Shown: positions 22,165 through 36,410 of the stretch, piece after piece | Layout of the letters: each line of letters starts with the position of its first letter | Numbering within the stretch: the stretch's first letter is position 1 | Assembly: GCF_047948215.1 (NCBI RefSeq) | Contig: NC_134467.1 | Span: 38,679,520 to 38,743,519, forward strand | From: Lycorma delicatula | Lineage: Eukaryota > Arthropoda > Insecta > Hemiptera > Fulgoridae | Length of the DNA: 64,000 nucleotides | Direction of reading: 5' to 3' | The notes under the pieces: generated by a model | Database searches by the model: none | What the model was told of the DNA's origin: nothing | Seen by the model: only the letters and a program-made list of their open reading frames with translations | Made by a program: the position numbers and the translations under genes

Positions 22165-23725
22165 GTATAATTAGTCATATGGTAATCATATAATCAAAGT
22201 TTATACAATATTATGTCTTAGTTTTATTAAAACCCTTGATCTTTTCATTTGATCAATCTTTTGTTCTTTTGTTCTTGTGTTCAATTTTTGTTTTTTTTTT
22301 TTGTTATTTATTTATGTAATTACTCTAATGTTATTTAAAATTAATATAATGCAATTTTTTAAGTTTACTGGAACATGAGTGTTGCTAGATTTGACTAGTG
22401 TATTGCTAAATTTATGTGTATATGACTTGAGTTTTACCACTATTTTGACACCAAGTCTGATACACATTCAGCTCATAATAGTATACAATTATTGATATCC
22501 CCTCTTAAAAAAAGGACCCTGAAAAAAGTCCTTAAGTCGTGAAATATTTAATCGGAAAAATACATCATTTTAAATGCTTACAAAAGTGAATTACAGATTA
22601 ATCCAACAACATTAATTTCAAATGCCATAAATAAATCTGCTAAAATAAGTGGAAGTTGTGTTGCTTCAGTGTACAGAGTAAGTATTAATCTACTAATGAA
22701 TTACAGCATCCTAAGAAAACAAAATCATGCAGGTCAATTGAAAAACAAATTGACGATTTCTATAAAAATGTGATTTGTAAAAGGTACACAAATTTTATTT
22801 TCAAACAAACTGCCTACAATAGGCAAAGTATTACAAGTTGTAAAAAATGATAATGAACTACCAGATTTCCACAGAACAACTTTTTATAAATCTTTAAAAA
22901 ATATAAATTTTAAATACAGAAAAATGAGACCGAGAAAGCGCTTTTATTGACAGATATGATATCATTACATGGCGAAGACATTACCTCACTGAGATAAAGA
23001 AAATGAGGCAATAAGTCCATAGAACATAGGCCAACACAAAAAGTTTCGTTTGGAAAAATAGAGCTATGAGTTCGTGAAAAGAAGCCTTTCTGTGTGCCTT
23101 GTCAACTGGTAATAAGGATCCATCGAATAAAGGTAGACATTCCATAACTATGAATATCGACAGTGACAACAGGTTTGCTAATTTTTGTCACTGGATGTTT
23201 TAATCTAAATCAACAGGAAACTTCATAATGAGATGAACTGCACACCTTTTGAGAAGTGATTTAGTGATGTGTTACCTCCTCTGGAGGATAATTTGGTTAT
23301 GGTCTTAGACAATGCTCCTTATCACTCATGTAAAAGGCAAAAAATTTCAGTTGCATCTTGGAAAAAGAATATCAAAATGAGGCTTAGTTCAAAAGAAATG
23401 ATTTTTGAAGAGGATGACCTTAAGGTCCAATCATCATCACAAAGGGTTTCATGTATTAAAAGCAATTTTAATGTGTATAAAATGATGAGTTAGCAAAATC
23501 CAGCGGTAAAACTATGTTTCGACTACCTCCTACTGTTATGAACTCATCCAGTTGAGTTAATTTGGGGACAAATTAAAAGTTACGGTAGCGTCAGAAAATA
23601 CTAATTTTAAAATATCTGATGTTAAAAATTTATGCTTAAAAGCGATCAATAAAACGAGCAAGCAGGAATGGAAAAACGATATAAAACATGTAACGGATAC
23701 TTTAATCTTCTATACAGTCTAAGAA
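22165..23725 (+). mobile_element. DDE transposon T1, copy 2
   Basis: Second copy of the element at 7980-9665. Decayed frame gives NAYKSELQINPT near 22575, QLKNKLTISIKM, FHRTTFYKSLKNINFKYRKM near 22870-22920 and, at 23260-23340, LPPLEDNLVMVLDNAPYHSC with the second catalytic Asp. A Glu-containing LIWG-type segment is near 23555. Numerous stops between. From 23720 to 23800 the sequence repeats its own internal part (compare 22710-22790), so the right end is rearranged. Confidence 0.75.
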
Positions 23726-23964
23726 AACAAAATCCAGCAGGTCAATTGAAAAAAAAATTGACAATTTCTATTTGAATGCAGTTTGTAAAAAAGTAAATAT
23801 TGATAAAAACTCTTTAAAAAATCTCAGGGAAACAATATAACAATAAATAATTTTAATGAATAAAATACTCATGGGTTATCAGAAATGGCAAACAAGGTAA
23901 GAAATATTTACTGATCATTTAACATGTTTTAATTTATTTAAATTTAAATTATATGTATAATTGT

Positions 23965-24219
23965 AAGATGTCGCAAGTTTCTTTTATATACATCAGGATT
24001 TACAAGAGATGCTTGTGAATCGGCCTGAACACTCATACGCGCAGTCTGTTTACTTCAACTCTATAAGTTAAATGAATTAGGTATATAGATAGGCCTAAAA
24101 TAAGAAAGAATTTGACTGTATTTCCAAAACATTCAGTTCATAATGTTTTAGGTATATAGATAGGCCTAAAATAAGAAAGAATTAGACTGTATTTCCAAAA
24201 CATTCAGTTCATAATGTTA
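23965..24219. repeat. Short repeat and 71-bp tandem duplication
   Basis: 23988-24025 matches 13143-13190. A 71-bp unit starting AGGTATATAGATAGGCCTAA is present twice in tandem (24079-24149 and 24150-24219) with one or two differences, which indicates recent duplication. Confidence 0.8.
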
Positions 24220-24269
24220 GTCATCAACTAAACATTCTGAAAACACAGTCCATGATGTTTACAAGCAAG

Positions 24270-24960
24270 TGAAACTTCATGCTAATAAACTGCGCAGCTA
24301 CTTCATAAAATTAAACCAAACAATAAGCCATAAAGATTTCAATTTGTAACAAAGTTACATCACTTCAGTTGATGAAAACTACCTGCAGCACATTTTGTCT
24401 TCTGATAAAGCAACAGTTCATGGAGCTATGAATCACATTAACTGTTGAGTACTGAGACTCAGAATATCTACAATAATTGATGAAATTCATCTGCAACTGT
24501 CCGAAAATGAATATCCAAAAATTGGTATCATCCAAAATCAAATTTTTGAGCCATTTTTTTTCATGAGCAGACTATTACGGGCATAGTGTACTCAGACATG
24601 TTAGAGAATTTTGTATTTCTGCAGACTGAAATTATGGAGGGCCTAATTTTACCAAGAGGGTGGAGTTCCTCCACATCTTGCAGAAGTTGTGAGGAATGCA
24701 CACAATGATAGGTTCCCAAAAGGCTAGATAAGCTCCCACTGCTCGGCCACTATGAAATCCTGATTTGATGCCAATGGATTTCTTCTATTGTGGCTAAGTA
24801 AAAGACACTGTTGGATTTTTTAAGAAAAAATCCAATCACTTAACCAAAGAATAACAACAGCCAAGGAAGCAATTCCTGCAGACGTACTTGTAACAATGTG
24901 GAATAAAGTGGATTATCAGTTTTACATACACAAGGCTATAATCTGTGCTCATATATATAT
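24270..24960 (+). pseudogene. Tc1/mariner transposase relic
   Basis: Plus-strand translation with frameshifts gives ILSSDKATVHGAMNHINC (first Asp region), QIFEPFFFHEQTITGIVYSD, MLENFVF, then VPPHLAEVVRNA and GRF-like sequence, DLMPMDFFYCG-like third-Asp region near 24775, and finally MWNKVDYQFYIHKAIICAHI. The order and wording resemble the DD41D transposase at 36564, so it is probably an older member of that group. Confidence 0.7.
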
Positions 24961-24969
24961 ATATATACA

Positions 24970-25439
24970 TGTATATTAACACAGATTTAGAATTATTAGA
25001 AATAATATAAAATTAAATATATTAGAAAAATATTAAATACATAAATGTAAACAAAATTTCAATTTGATACACCATCAGTGTTTGATGAAGACTAACAGAT
25101 AGCAGCACTCATATAATAAATTCTTATGCAATTTTCATTAATTTAGTATTTTTAATATGCAATTTAATTAAATATTAAATATCTCACATCCCACAAAAGT
25201 ATGTGAGATCCTGCAGAAGTATTTTTATGGTAAATTAGGGTAAGATATATCTTACCTCAATATTCTTTACTAGATGATTTATATAAATAGAATTTAAAGC
25301 ACAAAAGAATAATATGAATCATAAAAATATTAATTTCAGTAAAATAATACATATATTAATAAATTTTACACATTTATCAGTCATTTAAGAAAATTATTGT
25401 ACTGCAAACCTAAAAAAACCTGTTTTCAGATAACAAATT
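24970..25439. other. Intronic AT-rich sequence, nothing recognised
   Basis: A TA run at 24952-24968 begins it; otherwise featureless. Confidence 0.5.
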
Positions 25440-25736
25440 TGTCAGTTTTACTTTGGATATTATGAAAACTACTAGGGATACAGTTCTAGAACCTATTTCA
25501 TTCAATTTTTCAGGTCAAAAACTATAGGAAACTATTAATTTCATTCTTCAAATAACATCCTAAAAATTCCAGTATTACCTAATTTCATCGGGGGAGCTGA
25601 ATTCTGGGTGAAATCTTTCGCTAGCCATAACTTGCTAATAAAGCATTTCCAGACCTATGTTTATGTGAACGTTTTTCATTATTTTGATGGGAGGCATACA
25701 CCTGTAAAGTATGTCAGTTTCCTTGTGGGCACCCTG
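25440..25736 (+). repeat. Relic related to long-TIR element
   Basis: About 300 bp aligned with the right inverted repeat of the element at 27291-29117: ACTAGGGATACAGTTCTAGAACCTATTT-like start, CATCGGGGGAGCTGAATTCT, GGTGAAATCTTTCGCTAGCC and CATTTCCAGACCTA. It ends in a different terminus, GGGCACCCTG, followed by TA (25737-25738). Either a sister family or a terminus swap. Confidence 0.65.
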
Positions 25737-26004
25737 TATATACAGAATATTTAGAAAGTCATTTATGACATGAAGTAATACGTCAAGACATTTACAGATG
25801 TTAGTACTTATAGAAAGTGATGTCATAAATTTAAATCCAGTGATCAGAAACACTAAAACCCCTTAGAAAGGATCCAGTCTGTAAATAATATGAAAGACTG
25901 CCTTTGTACTGTCAACTGTGACAACATAGAACAATTTTATTGGCATCAAGCATAAACGATTCTCACTTCTGGGAGTTCAATTAATAAAATAGATATGATA
26001 AATA

Positions 26005-26215
26005 TAATCTTATATATAAATATGAAAGTTTGTGGATCTGTCTATTTGTTTTCAACAGCATCACAAAAGAACCAATCGACTGATTGTTTTCAAATTTTCA
26101 GGATATATTCGTGTAATCCTAGGGAAGGCTTTAAACCATAGCCCCCTTGAGGATAAGTTGTGAAATAAAGATATTCATTAAAAAAACAAAAATTAATACT
26201 TTTACTGCATTATAT
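26005..26215 (+). repeat. Interspersed repeat R4
   Basis: TATAAATATGAAAGTTTGTG followed by an AACCAATCGACTGATTGTTTTC segment and, further on, CACCATAACAACAGAAAT. Such segments are common non-coding repeats in insect genomes; the type is not clear. Sequence at 50255-50400 has a similar character. Confidence 0.45.
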
Positions 26216-27068
<853 letters not shown>

Positions 27069-27290
27069 CTACAAAAAAAAATTAATGAAAATAAAATTTG
27101 AGTATACAATAAATTAAGGGATTAATTTGACTACTGAAAATTGTAAGTAAAACTTAAAAAAGAAAACCAAACGATTATTTTGATACAACAGTTACTGTAC
27201 ATATGTCTCCCTCCTTTCAGAGCTTCAATAGGTTATGTAAACTATTTTTGTTTTTTAAATCTGGTCTTAAAAATCTCTAAAATGTCAATA

Positions 27291-29117
27291 CAGAATGATT
27301 CAGGAGGATAGGGTACTTTGACAACTCATTCTAGAGGCTAAAAATAAGAAAAAAGTTCAGATAAACATTGGTCCGAAAATGCTTCGTTAGCGAGTTATAC
27401 AGAGTGAAAAATTTCGCCAGAATTTCAGTTCCTCCGGGTAAATTAAGGCTTTCTGAAATTCTGGGAAGGTAAATTAAGGGGCAAATTCAATTGTTTCTTA
27501 TGATTTATCAGCTGGGAAATCGAAAAAAAATAGGTCCCAGAACTGTATCTCTCTTAGTTTCTAAGATGTCCCATGTAAAACGCCAAAAATAGGGTCAAAA
27601 AACATATTTTTTCTTTTTTACGTTTGACGTAAAATAACATTGTTAAATTGGCAATAAATCATACATGTTTTAAACATAAATTGTAGAGAATTTAATTATA
27701 AGAAGATTGATGTAAATAATGTCAACAGAAAACAAATAACTTCTAAACATGGTGGCGACTTTTATTAACAATAAAAGATTAATTTTTAACAGATTGAAAA
27801 AACCTTTTCGTTATGTACAGTTGAAAATAATTGGAGAAAGAAACAATGTTTACTGTTTTTTTTTAATGATAATGATAAAATGCTGCTTACAAGTAGTATT
27901 TCATGTGGTTGAATAACTTTCAAAAATGCCACCGTTGTGTTCAATGCACTTTTCCAACACATTGTACTAGATTTTGTGTTGCCAGTCTAACGGTATCTTT
28001 GCATTCCTTCACTATAGTTGCAACGTTGAGAATGCGAGCAATCAGTTCATCGCTTGTGTCTCCTTTTTGCTTGTAAACCTCATTTTTCAACCATCCCCAC
28101 AAACAATAATCCAACGAAGTGAGGTCCGGGGATCTCAGTGGCCAATTAACCAGTCCTTTATTGTAAATTGTAAATACTTTACAATTTGGTACAACACGAC
28201 CAGGATACCTACCTACTATGTCGATATTCCGTAACTGCTGCCGCAGCACTTCCATTGCAAAATCCATAGATGAAAATCACGTTGGCATATTCGGCATTAG
28301 TGAAGATACGTGGCATTTTTCAAAACAAAACTACAGAGAATTTCACTTTTTTTAACAGACTTGATTTTTATGCACTGTAAAATGAATACAAAATTTCACT
28401 TCTTAACGGTTTTCTGAAATTTTTACAATAAGAATTTGACGTAATACTGCAAATACAATTGACCAGCGAAAGGTTATTTAAACACATTACCACAATTAAC
28501 TGATAACAATGAGTAGTATTTAAACAAATTGTAATGAAAAAATCAGTGTTGCCAACTTGCTTTCCGTAGGTCTAAAATTATTGTACCTACTAGACATCTG
28601 TTTTCTTTTTTTGTAACATTTTCTTCTAAGTTTTTGTCGGTTTTGTTGTTAATAAAAGTCGACATGTTTAAAATTTTATTTGTTTTCTGTTGACATTATT
28701 TACATCAATCTTCTTATAATTAAATTCTCTACAATTTATGTTTAAAAAATGTATGATTTATTGCCAATTTAACAACATTATTGTACGTCAAACGTAAAAA
28801 AATGTTTTTTGACACTATTTTTGGCGTTTTACATGGGATATCTTAGAAACTAAGAGAGATACAGTTCTGGGACCTATTTTTTTCAATTTCCCAGCTCAAA
28901 AGCCATAAGAAACAATTGTATTTGCCCCTTAATTGACCTTCCCAGAATTTCAGAAAACCTTAATTTACCCGGAGGAACTGAAACTCGGGCGAAATCTTTC
29001 ACCCCGTATAACTCGCTAACGAAGCATTTTCAGATCTACGTTTATATGAACTTTTTTCTTATTTTTAGCCTCTAGAATGCGTTGTCAAAGTATTACCCTA
29101 TCCTCCTGAATCATCTG
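27291..29117. mobile_element. TA-flanked element with about 470-bp inverted repeats
   Basis: The outer ends start CAGAATGATTCAGGAGGATA (left) and CAGATGATTCAGGAGGATA (right, complement), both flanked by TA (27289-27290, 29118-29119). Similarity of the inverted arms continues for about 470 bp (about 27291-27769 and 28650-29117) with small indels and about 90% identity by eye. Between them lies a transposase relic on the minus strand. The TA target site and the D/WPLRSPDLT motif place it in the IS630-Tc1-mariner superfamily, where arms of this length are unusual. Confidence 0.85.
27941..28267 (-). pseudogene. Transposase C-terminal relic inside long-TIR element
   Basis: An open frame of 108 codons reads LVNWPLRSPDLTSLDYCLWG, the block around the third catalytic Asp of Tc1/mariner transposases, then WLKNEVYKQKGDTSDELIARIL and a C-terminal helix region. 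The upstream part with the first two aspartates is missing, as only some 860 bp separate the arms. It cannot encode an active enzyme. Confidence 0.75.
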
Positions 29118-29119
29118 TA

Positions 29120-30119
29120 TATGGATAGAAACCAGTTACGAAGGATTCTAAATTTGAGAACTTACTAACTTTGTATTCATATCATTGAAATATCATAATT
29201 ATAATAATTTATTCTATTTTAAATATTTTTCTAACTATAAATGAAAGCATGAAATTATTTATAACTTTAAGTTAAAGATATTCTGATTATACTTTAACAA
29301 CTGAATCACTTTTTTGTGATTCATTAATAATGAAACCTTAAAAGGATAATGTCTCATTTTAATACGATAGTAATTATTAGTTAATGAAAATAACACAAAC
29401 ACTTATAATCACGTTGGAACTATGCACTAGTCTTCTCAAGCAAGAAGTGGGCAATTTTAAGCTACACTGGATAAATTATATTCTAAAACTTACAGCTCTT
29501 TAGTAATGTCTCCCATCAATAATTCTTTGATCATGATTCAGAGATAAAACAAGCATACTCACTACACACAAATAAAAGTTACAGCTGCTTAAAGGTTCTG
29601 AATCAAAAAAATTATGCAAGACATCTGGAAATATTCAGAAGATGTTCTACTTCTATATAGATTCATTAGTTGCTTTCATTTTATTATGCAAGATAGAAAA
29701 AGCAGTAAAAAGCTTCATTACTCATTACACTGAACAGCAAGTGACATCCCTGAATGTAATAAATGCAGTTTTAGTTTAGGCCTCACATTTTGTATAACAA
29801 ATAAAGAAAAATATTGGACTTATCCATTTCTAACGAAATTGGATCTCTGCAACTTAAGAACATCTACAAGCAAATATATTATAGCACTATCAATGTACAG
29901 TTTGCTAGTTTTATTTGCTATATATACTTATTCACTTTTTGCAATATATTACAACAGTCCTGTAGTTTGGCGAATAAATGAACCTGATATACAAAGTTTA
30001 AGATCATTATTGGAAATTGGTTTGAACATTCCGAGAGTTTAAACTTTCAGAATGTACAGATTCTTTATAGACAATCATACAGAGATTCTTTATTCTTTTC
30101 CTTATAGCTGTATATTACA
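29120..30119. other. Intronic sequence, nothing recognised
   Basis: A 67-codon frame at 29839-30042 has no recognisable motif. Parts could be worn mariner sequence, since a mariner C-terminus follows. Confidence 0.45.
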
Positions 30120-30395
30120 TCTATAAAAATGTTTGTGTATGTGGAAAGTACTATCTCATCCCTAATACAGTCCTAAATGGTCACATTGGATTTCCAATTG
30201 TTTGGTCCATTTGAGGAGGCGATACATGGTAAGAAAGGTTTAATAACAATGATGATATCAAAGAAAATGTACTAAATTGGCTCTGTTATTATTAACATAA
30301 AGATTTCTTTGCAGCAGGCATAAATAAGATGATTCAGAGATGGGACAAATGTTTTAATGATGCTGAAGATTACACTCAAAAGTGAATAAAATGTC
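30120..30395 (+). pseudogene. Mariner transposase C-terminal relic
   Basis: SDFQLFGPFEEAIHGKKG (third-Asp block), then after shifts NVLNWLCYY, KDFFAAGINKMIQRWDKCFN and DAEDYTQK with a stop at about 30388. This is the standard mariner C-terminal order (SDFHLFGPLK … RWDKCVxxxGDYVEK). The N-terminal two thirds are not recognisable. Confidence 0.7.
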
Positions 30396-30484
30396 ACAAT
30401 GATTAAATGAATCATTTTAGCTCCACAGAAACTTGTGTCTTTAATTGTTGAATGACTTTTGTACTATAAAATTCCATATCCCTA

Positions 30485-30856
<372 letters not shown>

Positions 30857-31055
30857 TTATAAATAAAAAAATTAATAAATTTAATATAACAAATTAAAAC
30901 ATAATAATTTACTAATTCATTGCTACTTATATATCTTTACTATGAGTTGATGGCTTTTTCGTGCTCAGTCATTAAAAAAAATAAAAAAATAAATAAAAAT
31001 AACATTAAAAAACCATGAGAATCTAAATGCTGACTGTAAGTAACTTCTCCCAATG

Positions 31056-31150
31056 AGGCCTGGCTTATTACTGCAAGATGTAAAAAGTTAGAGAGCGAAA
31101 GACAACTCCCGTTAAGGCCCATCAGGGCTAGGAACATTGGTCTGGCGTCA
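31056..31150. repeat. Copy of repeat found inside transposon T1
   Basis: GAGGCCTGGCTTATTACTGC through CATCAGGGCTAGGAAC matches 9270-9345 with a few changes. This shows that the 8805-9405 insert is a dispersed family. Confidence 0.75.
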
Positions 31151-31324
31151 GAAGCGTCAGGTATATTCCCTTATGAGGTTGGGATGTAAATAAGTGTATT
31201 TGAAAAAAAAACTTTGAATTATTCTACTTCCTGTGACATGAATACTGGGTATGCAGTAAATTATCACAATCATTATTTTCAAATTGAGTACATCAATACC
31301 TTTATGACAGCTAACTTACACTGT

Positions 31325-31445
31325 TTCTGCCAACCTCCATGGTGGAGTAGCATCTCTGCCTTTTATCTGAAGGTTCCAGGTTTGAGTACTAGTAAAATAT
31401 ACTATTTTTTACACTATGCCACTTCATTATGGGGCACATCACTAT
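31325..31445 (+). repeat. Worn tRNA-derived SINE fragment
   Basis: CCTCCATGGTGGAGTAGC (A-box-like) and AAGGTTCCAGGTTTGAGTAC (B-box-like) are spaced about 40 bp apart, as in a SINE tRNA head. The tail is weak. The head type resembles the copy at 47990. Confidence 0.5.
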
Positions 31446-31985
31446 GAATAAAATGAATTTTGAAAAAATCCATCAGCAACTGTTATTAGGGATCCGTTTC
31501 TTGTTATTGTATTAATAAACTAATCTGGTGACCCAAAAGAAGTAAATGGTTTTTAAACACATTTACACAAAGAAAATTTTTAATTTATTGGCCGGGAAAG
31601 CCCGTCCAATAAAAACTTAAAACTAATTTTTTTTTTTTAAATTAAATTTTAGTCTATTTTGTAGGTTAAAATCTCCTGAATAAAAATATGTGTTTAGTTT
31701 AATTATACGTTACTTAAAAATAAAGTTATGGATATTTTTGCAAGTACGTGTCCTCAATGAATATAACTTGTATTATCATAGACTTCATAATATGCAACTT
31801 CGTTTAAAAACAAGATAATATCACCCAGTTTTTTGAGTTTAATAATAAGTTTGAATTTTGTACATTCATAATTTTTAGTGTTATATTTAGCCGTACTAGC
31901 AGTATTCAACTGTTTACTTCTGCGACTAGGTACAGCATTATGAAATATAATAAAATTTTGTAGGGCCCAAAAGATTACATTAGGG
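31446..31985. other. Intronic AT-rich sequence, nothing recognised
   Basis: No domain or repeat partner seen. Confidence 0.5.
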
Positions 31986-31989
31986 GGGG

Positions 31990-32650
31990 ACAATCAAGGA
32001 AGTTTAAAACAAAGCACAATTTTTGAAGCTAACCAAGTAGTATGGTAAAGATGTGGAAGCTTATACAAGATGCCAAATCTATGAAAAAGCAATAATAGCT
32101 ATGCTGCATCATTGTATTTCAACTGAAAATTAGCCAAAACACAAAAATTACCCTACACGACAAAATTATTGGTGTTTTTGCAATCAAGCATCGGCTAAAA
32201 ATGACAAACCAGGTAAGCAGATCGATAATGTTAAAATACCTATCAGTCTATTTGTATTAAGATACATAGCAACAATTTATTGGAGGCTCATGGATGAAAA
32301 TTTATTGCATCGGTATATGAAAGTAAGAACTCAAAACACCAATTAGAGTTTTTACAGTCTATTATGGAAAAAGTACGAGAAAACTAAAAGTTTTTTGTGA
32401 TCGGTAGTAGAAGCAGTACTGGCAGAGGCAACGAGCAAGTTTAATTTTGGTAACACAGTAGGAATAGGTAGTATGAAAAGAGTTTCGGTATCCTCAAGAA
32501 AAATCAGTGGAATCTAAGCAAAAAGACGTGATCACTGAAGAAAAAAGAAAATTATGATGCGAATATCAAACGAATGGCACAGATAAAGAGAGAAAAGAAA
32601 AAAAAAGATGCAGAAGGTATTACATATGCAGCTTGGGAATTCTAAATTAG
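31990..32650 (+). pseudogene. Possible Mutator-like transposase relic
   Basis: Translation with stops gives QNYWCFCNQASAKNDKPGKQ, IATIYWRLMDENLLHRYMKV, RTQNTN followed by a LEFLQSIMEKVREN-like segment, then VVEAVLAEATSKFNFGNTVG. The pattern WCxxNQAxAK … LxRxxxGxTQNxNE … A…FNxG resembles the Mutator-like transposase domain found in many insect multi-copy genes. Assignment is from memory of the pattern only. Confidence 0.45.
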
Positions 32651-32654
32651 ATAG

Positions 32655-33319
32655 ATGCCAAGTGAGAAAATTATATACATTTGGTTTTGCAAATTTGAAT
32701 GTCATTTCCTGTGTTTGTTTTTTTTTCATTTTCTTGGATAAGAAAAAAATCATAACTTAAATTCCTTAACAGGAAGACATCTTTTATTTTAAATCGTTTT
32801 AAGTAGTTTTTGCTCTATTTTTCCAAGCATGGATACACTGAAACTGATGGAAGGAAATTTTTTTAAAAATATAATAGTAAATCATAATAAAATATTGTTG
32901 TTTGGAAAAATTATCAAATTTCCCATTCATGACAAATTGTTTAAAATTCATAGAAAAATAGAACATAGTTTTTATCTTCAATTTAAAAAAAAAATTGTAA
33001 AAATAACATTAAAATTAAATTAGGTATGTTTTTTTGTAAATTCCTTATTACTCACTCCCCCACCTGAATATTAGTGAATGGAGGAACTATTTTTGACTAC
33101 ATATTTACTAAAAATGATGGTAAAAAAACAATAGTAGTAAAATTAATTATAAGGACGTGGAACTTGATTAAGCTTATTTAAAGCTTAATAAATGATTTTT
33201 TTACAGGGATTCCTCCCTAAAAAATTCTTAGTTTAAAAATTTGGATCCCAGTTGACCTCCTTTGACTAAATGATATTTTTATCATCAAAATCGTACTCTT
33301 TGTACAGAGGGATTTTTTA
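32655..33319. other. Intronic AT-rich sequence, nothing recognised
   Basis: Short frames on both strands around 32830-33020 are AT-rich noise. Confidence 0.5.
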
Positions 33320-34633
33320 TCCTGTTACCCAATTTTAAATGTAATTTAAGAAAGGGAAATTTAGGTGGAATAAAAAAATGTATTTGTTACTTACAAAAGA
33401 GATTTAATAAAAAGCTATTACTTACGTAATTGTTAAAGAATATGCTCAAAATGCCCACCCCTTGCGGTTATACACACACGGACTCTTTTCAGCATATTAG
33501 CAGAAACCTTTTTAAGAGTTGCATTGGAAATATTCGTGATTAAGTCTGTAATATTGACTTTAAGTTCATCGATAGTGTGAGGATTGTTTTTGAAAGCCTC
33601 GGACTTAATATAAACCTACAAAAAGTAGTCAGAGTGAGGTCTGGGGACCTTGGAGGCCATAAGCCCTTGCTTATTATTCGATCATCAAAGAACTCTTGCA
33701 GAAAATCCACGGTTTCTCGAGATGTGTGGCATGTAGCGCCGTCTTGCTGAAACCAGCAATACCGTTCTTGAGGTTCCAGGAGGGAAACAAATTGGCACAC
33801 AATATTCCTGTATACTTCACCATTTACTGTCTGTTCGAAGAATACGGGTCCGACTATATGATGACGACATATCGCACAACACACACCAATTTTTTCAGGA
33901 TGAAAAAATCTGTCTTGTAAAGCGTTAGGATTTTCAACCGCCCAAATTCAACAGTTTCAACTGTTCACATAACCATCAATATGGATCCAAGCTTCATCGC
34001 TAAAGAACACTATGTTTAAAAATTTGATTCCGTTATCGTTTACGAGAGACCTAAACCGACGGCAATATTGCAATTGCTTGTTTAAATATGGAGGCTGAAG
34101 CTCTTGTACTAATCATACGTGATACAGATACAATTTAAATTTTTTAGCTGCTTCCTGAACACTTGAATATAACAAACCGACTCGCGTGGAAAACTTTTCG
34201 TAAACTTTTCCATAGAGAATTGAGCAATCTTGTTTTCACATTCTCTAAAACGTCATCTGTCAAGCGAGTCGGTTGACCGCTACGTTTTCTGTCGCAAACA
34301 CTACCTGTCTCTCAAAATGAGTTTACTAGCCTAGAAATTGATATATTTTCTGGCGATGGAACACCAACAAATTTAATTTAAAATGATTCTTTTACAATCG
34401 CGTACGATTTCGTAGCAAAATATTGTTCAAGAATGAAAACTCGTTGTTCGATGGTAAAAGACATTCTGTTCTTAACACAACCGGAAACAGCACAAAAGTT
34501 TACACAGCTCAAGGAGAATCAACTCACACTGCCGTATCTATACCGGTTGGGTAGCGCTAATAACTTTGTGTCACAAAACAAAATTTCCCTTTCTTAGAAA
34601 AAAATTACCAACAAAACAATTGGGTAACAGGAC
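33320..34633 (-). mobile_element. Tc1/mariner element, nearly full length
   Basis: Ends share TCCTGTTACCCAATT and, inside, AAGAAAGGGAAATTT in inverted orientation at about 33320-33360 and 34580-34633, with TA next to each end (one extra base on the right). The size of about 1.3 kb is normal. The transposase pseudogene reads on the minus strand. Confidence 0.8.
33433..34464 (-). pseudogene. Tc1/mariner transposase, stops and frameshifts
   Basis: Starts MSFTIEQRVFILEQYFATKS at 34464 and ends ITARGGHFEHIL with a stop at 33433. It contains CWFQQDGATCHT (second Asp) and GLWPPRSPDLT, after which a shift changes the third-Asp segment. By alignment with the related copy at 62126 the second and third Asp are 38 residues apart. 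An early stop follows AIVKESF. Same family as 61940-63259. Confidence 0.85.

Positions 34634-36410
<1,777 letters not shown>

Noticed and set aside
24079..24219. CRISPR-like array
   Set aside because: Two adjacent 71-bp copies without spacers, in a eukaryotic intron.
29839..30042. 67-codon hydrophobic frame as a small membrane protein gene
   Set aside because: No start context, promoter or relatives seen; it precedes a mariner relic and is likely chance.
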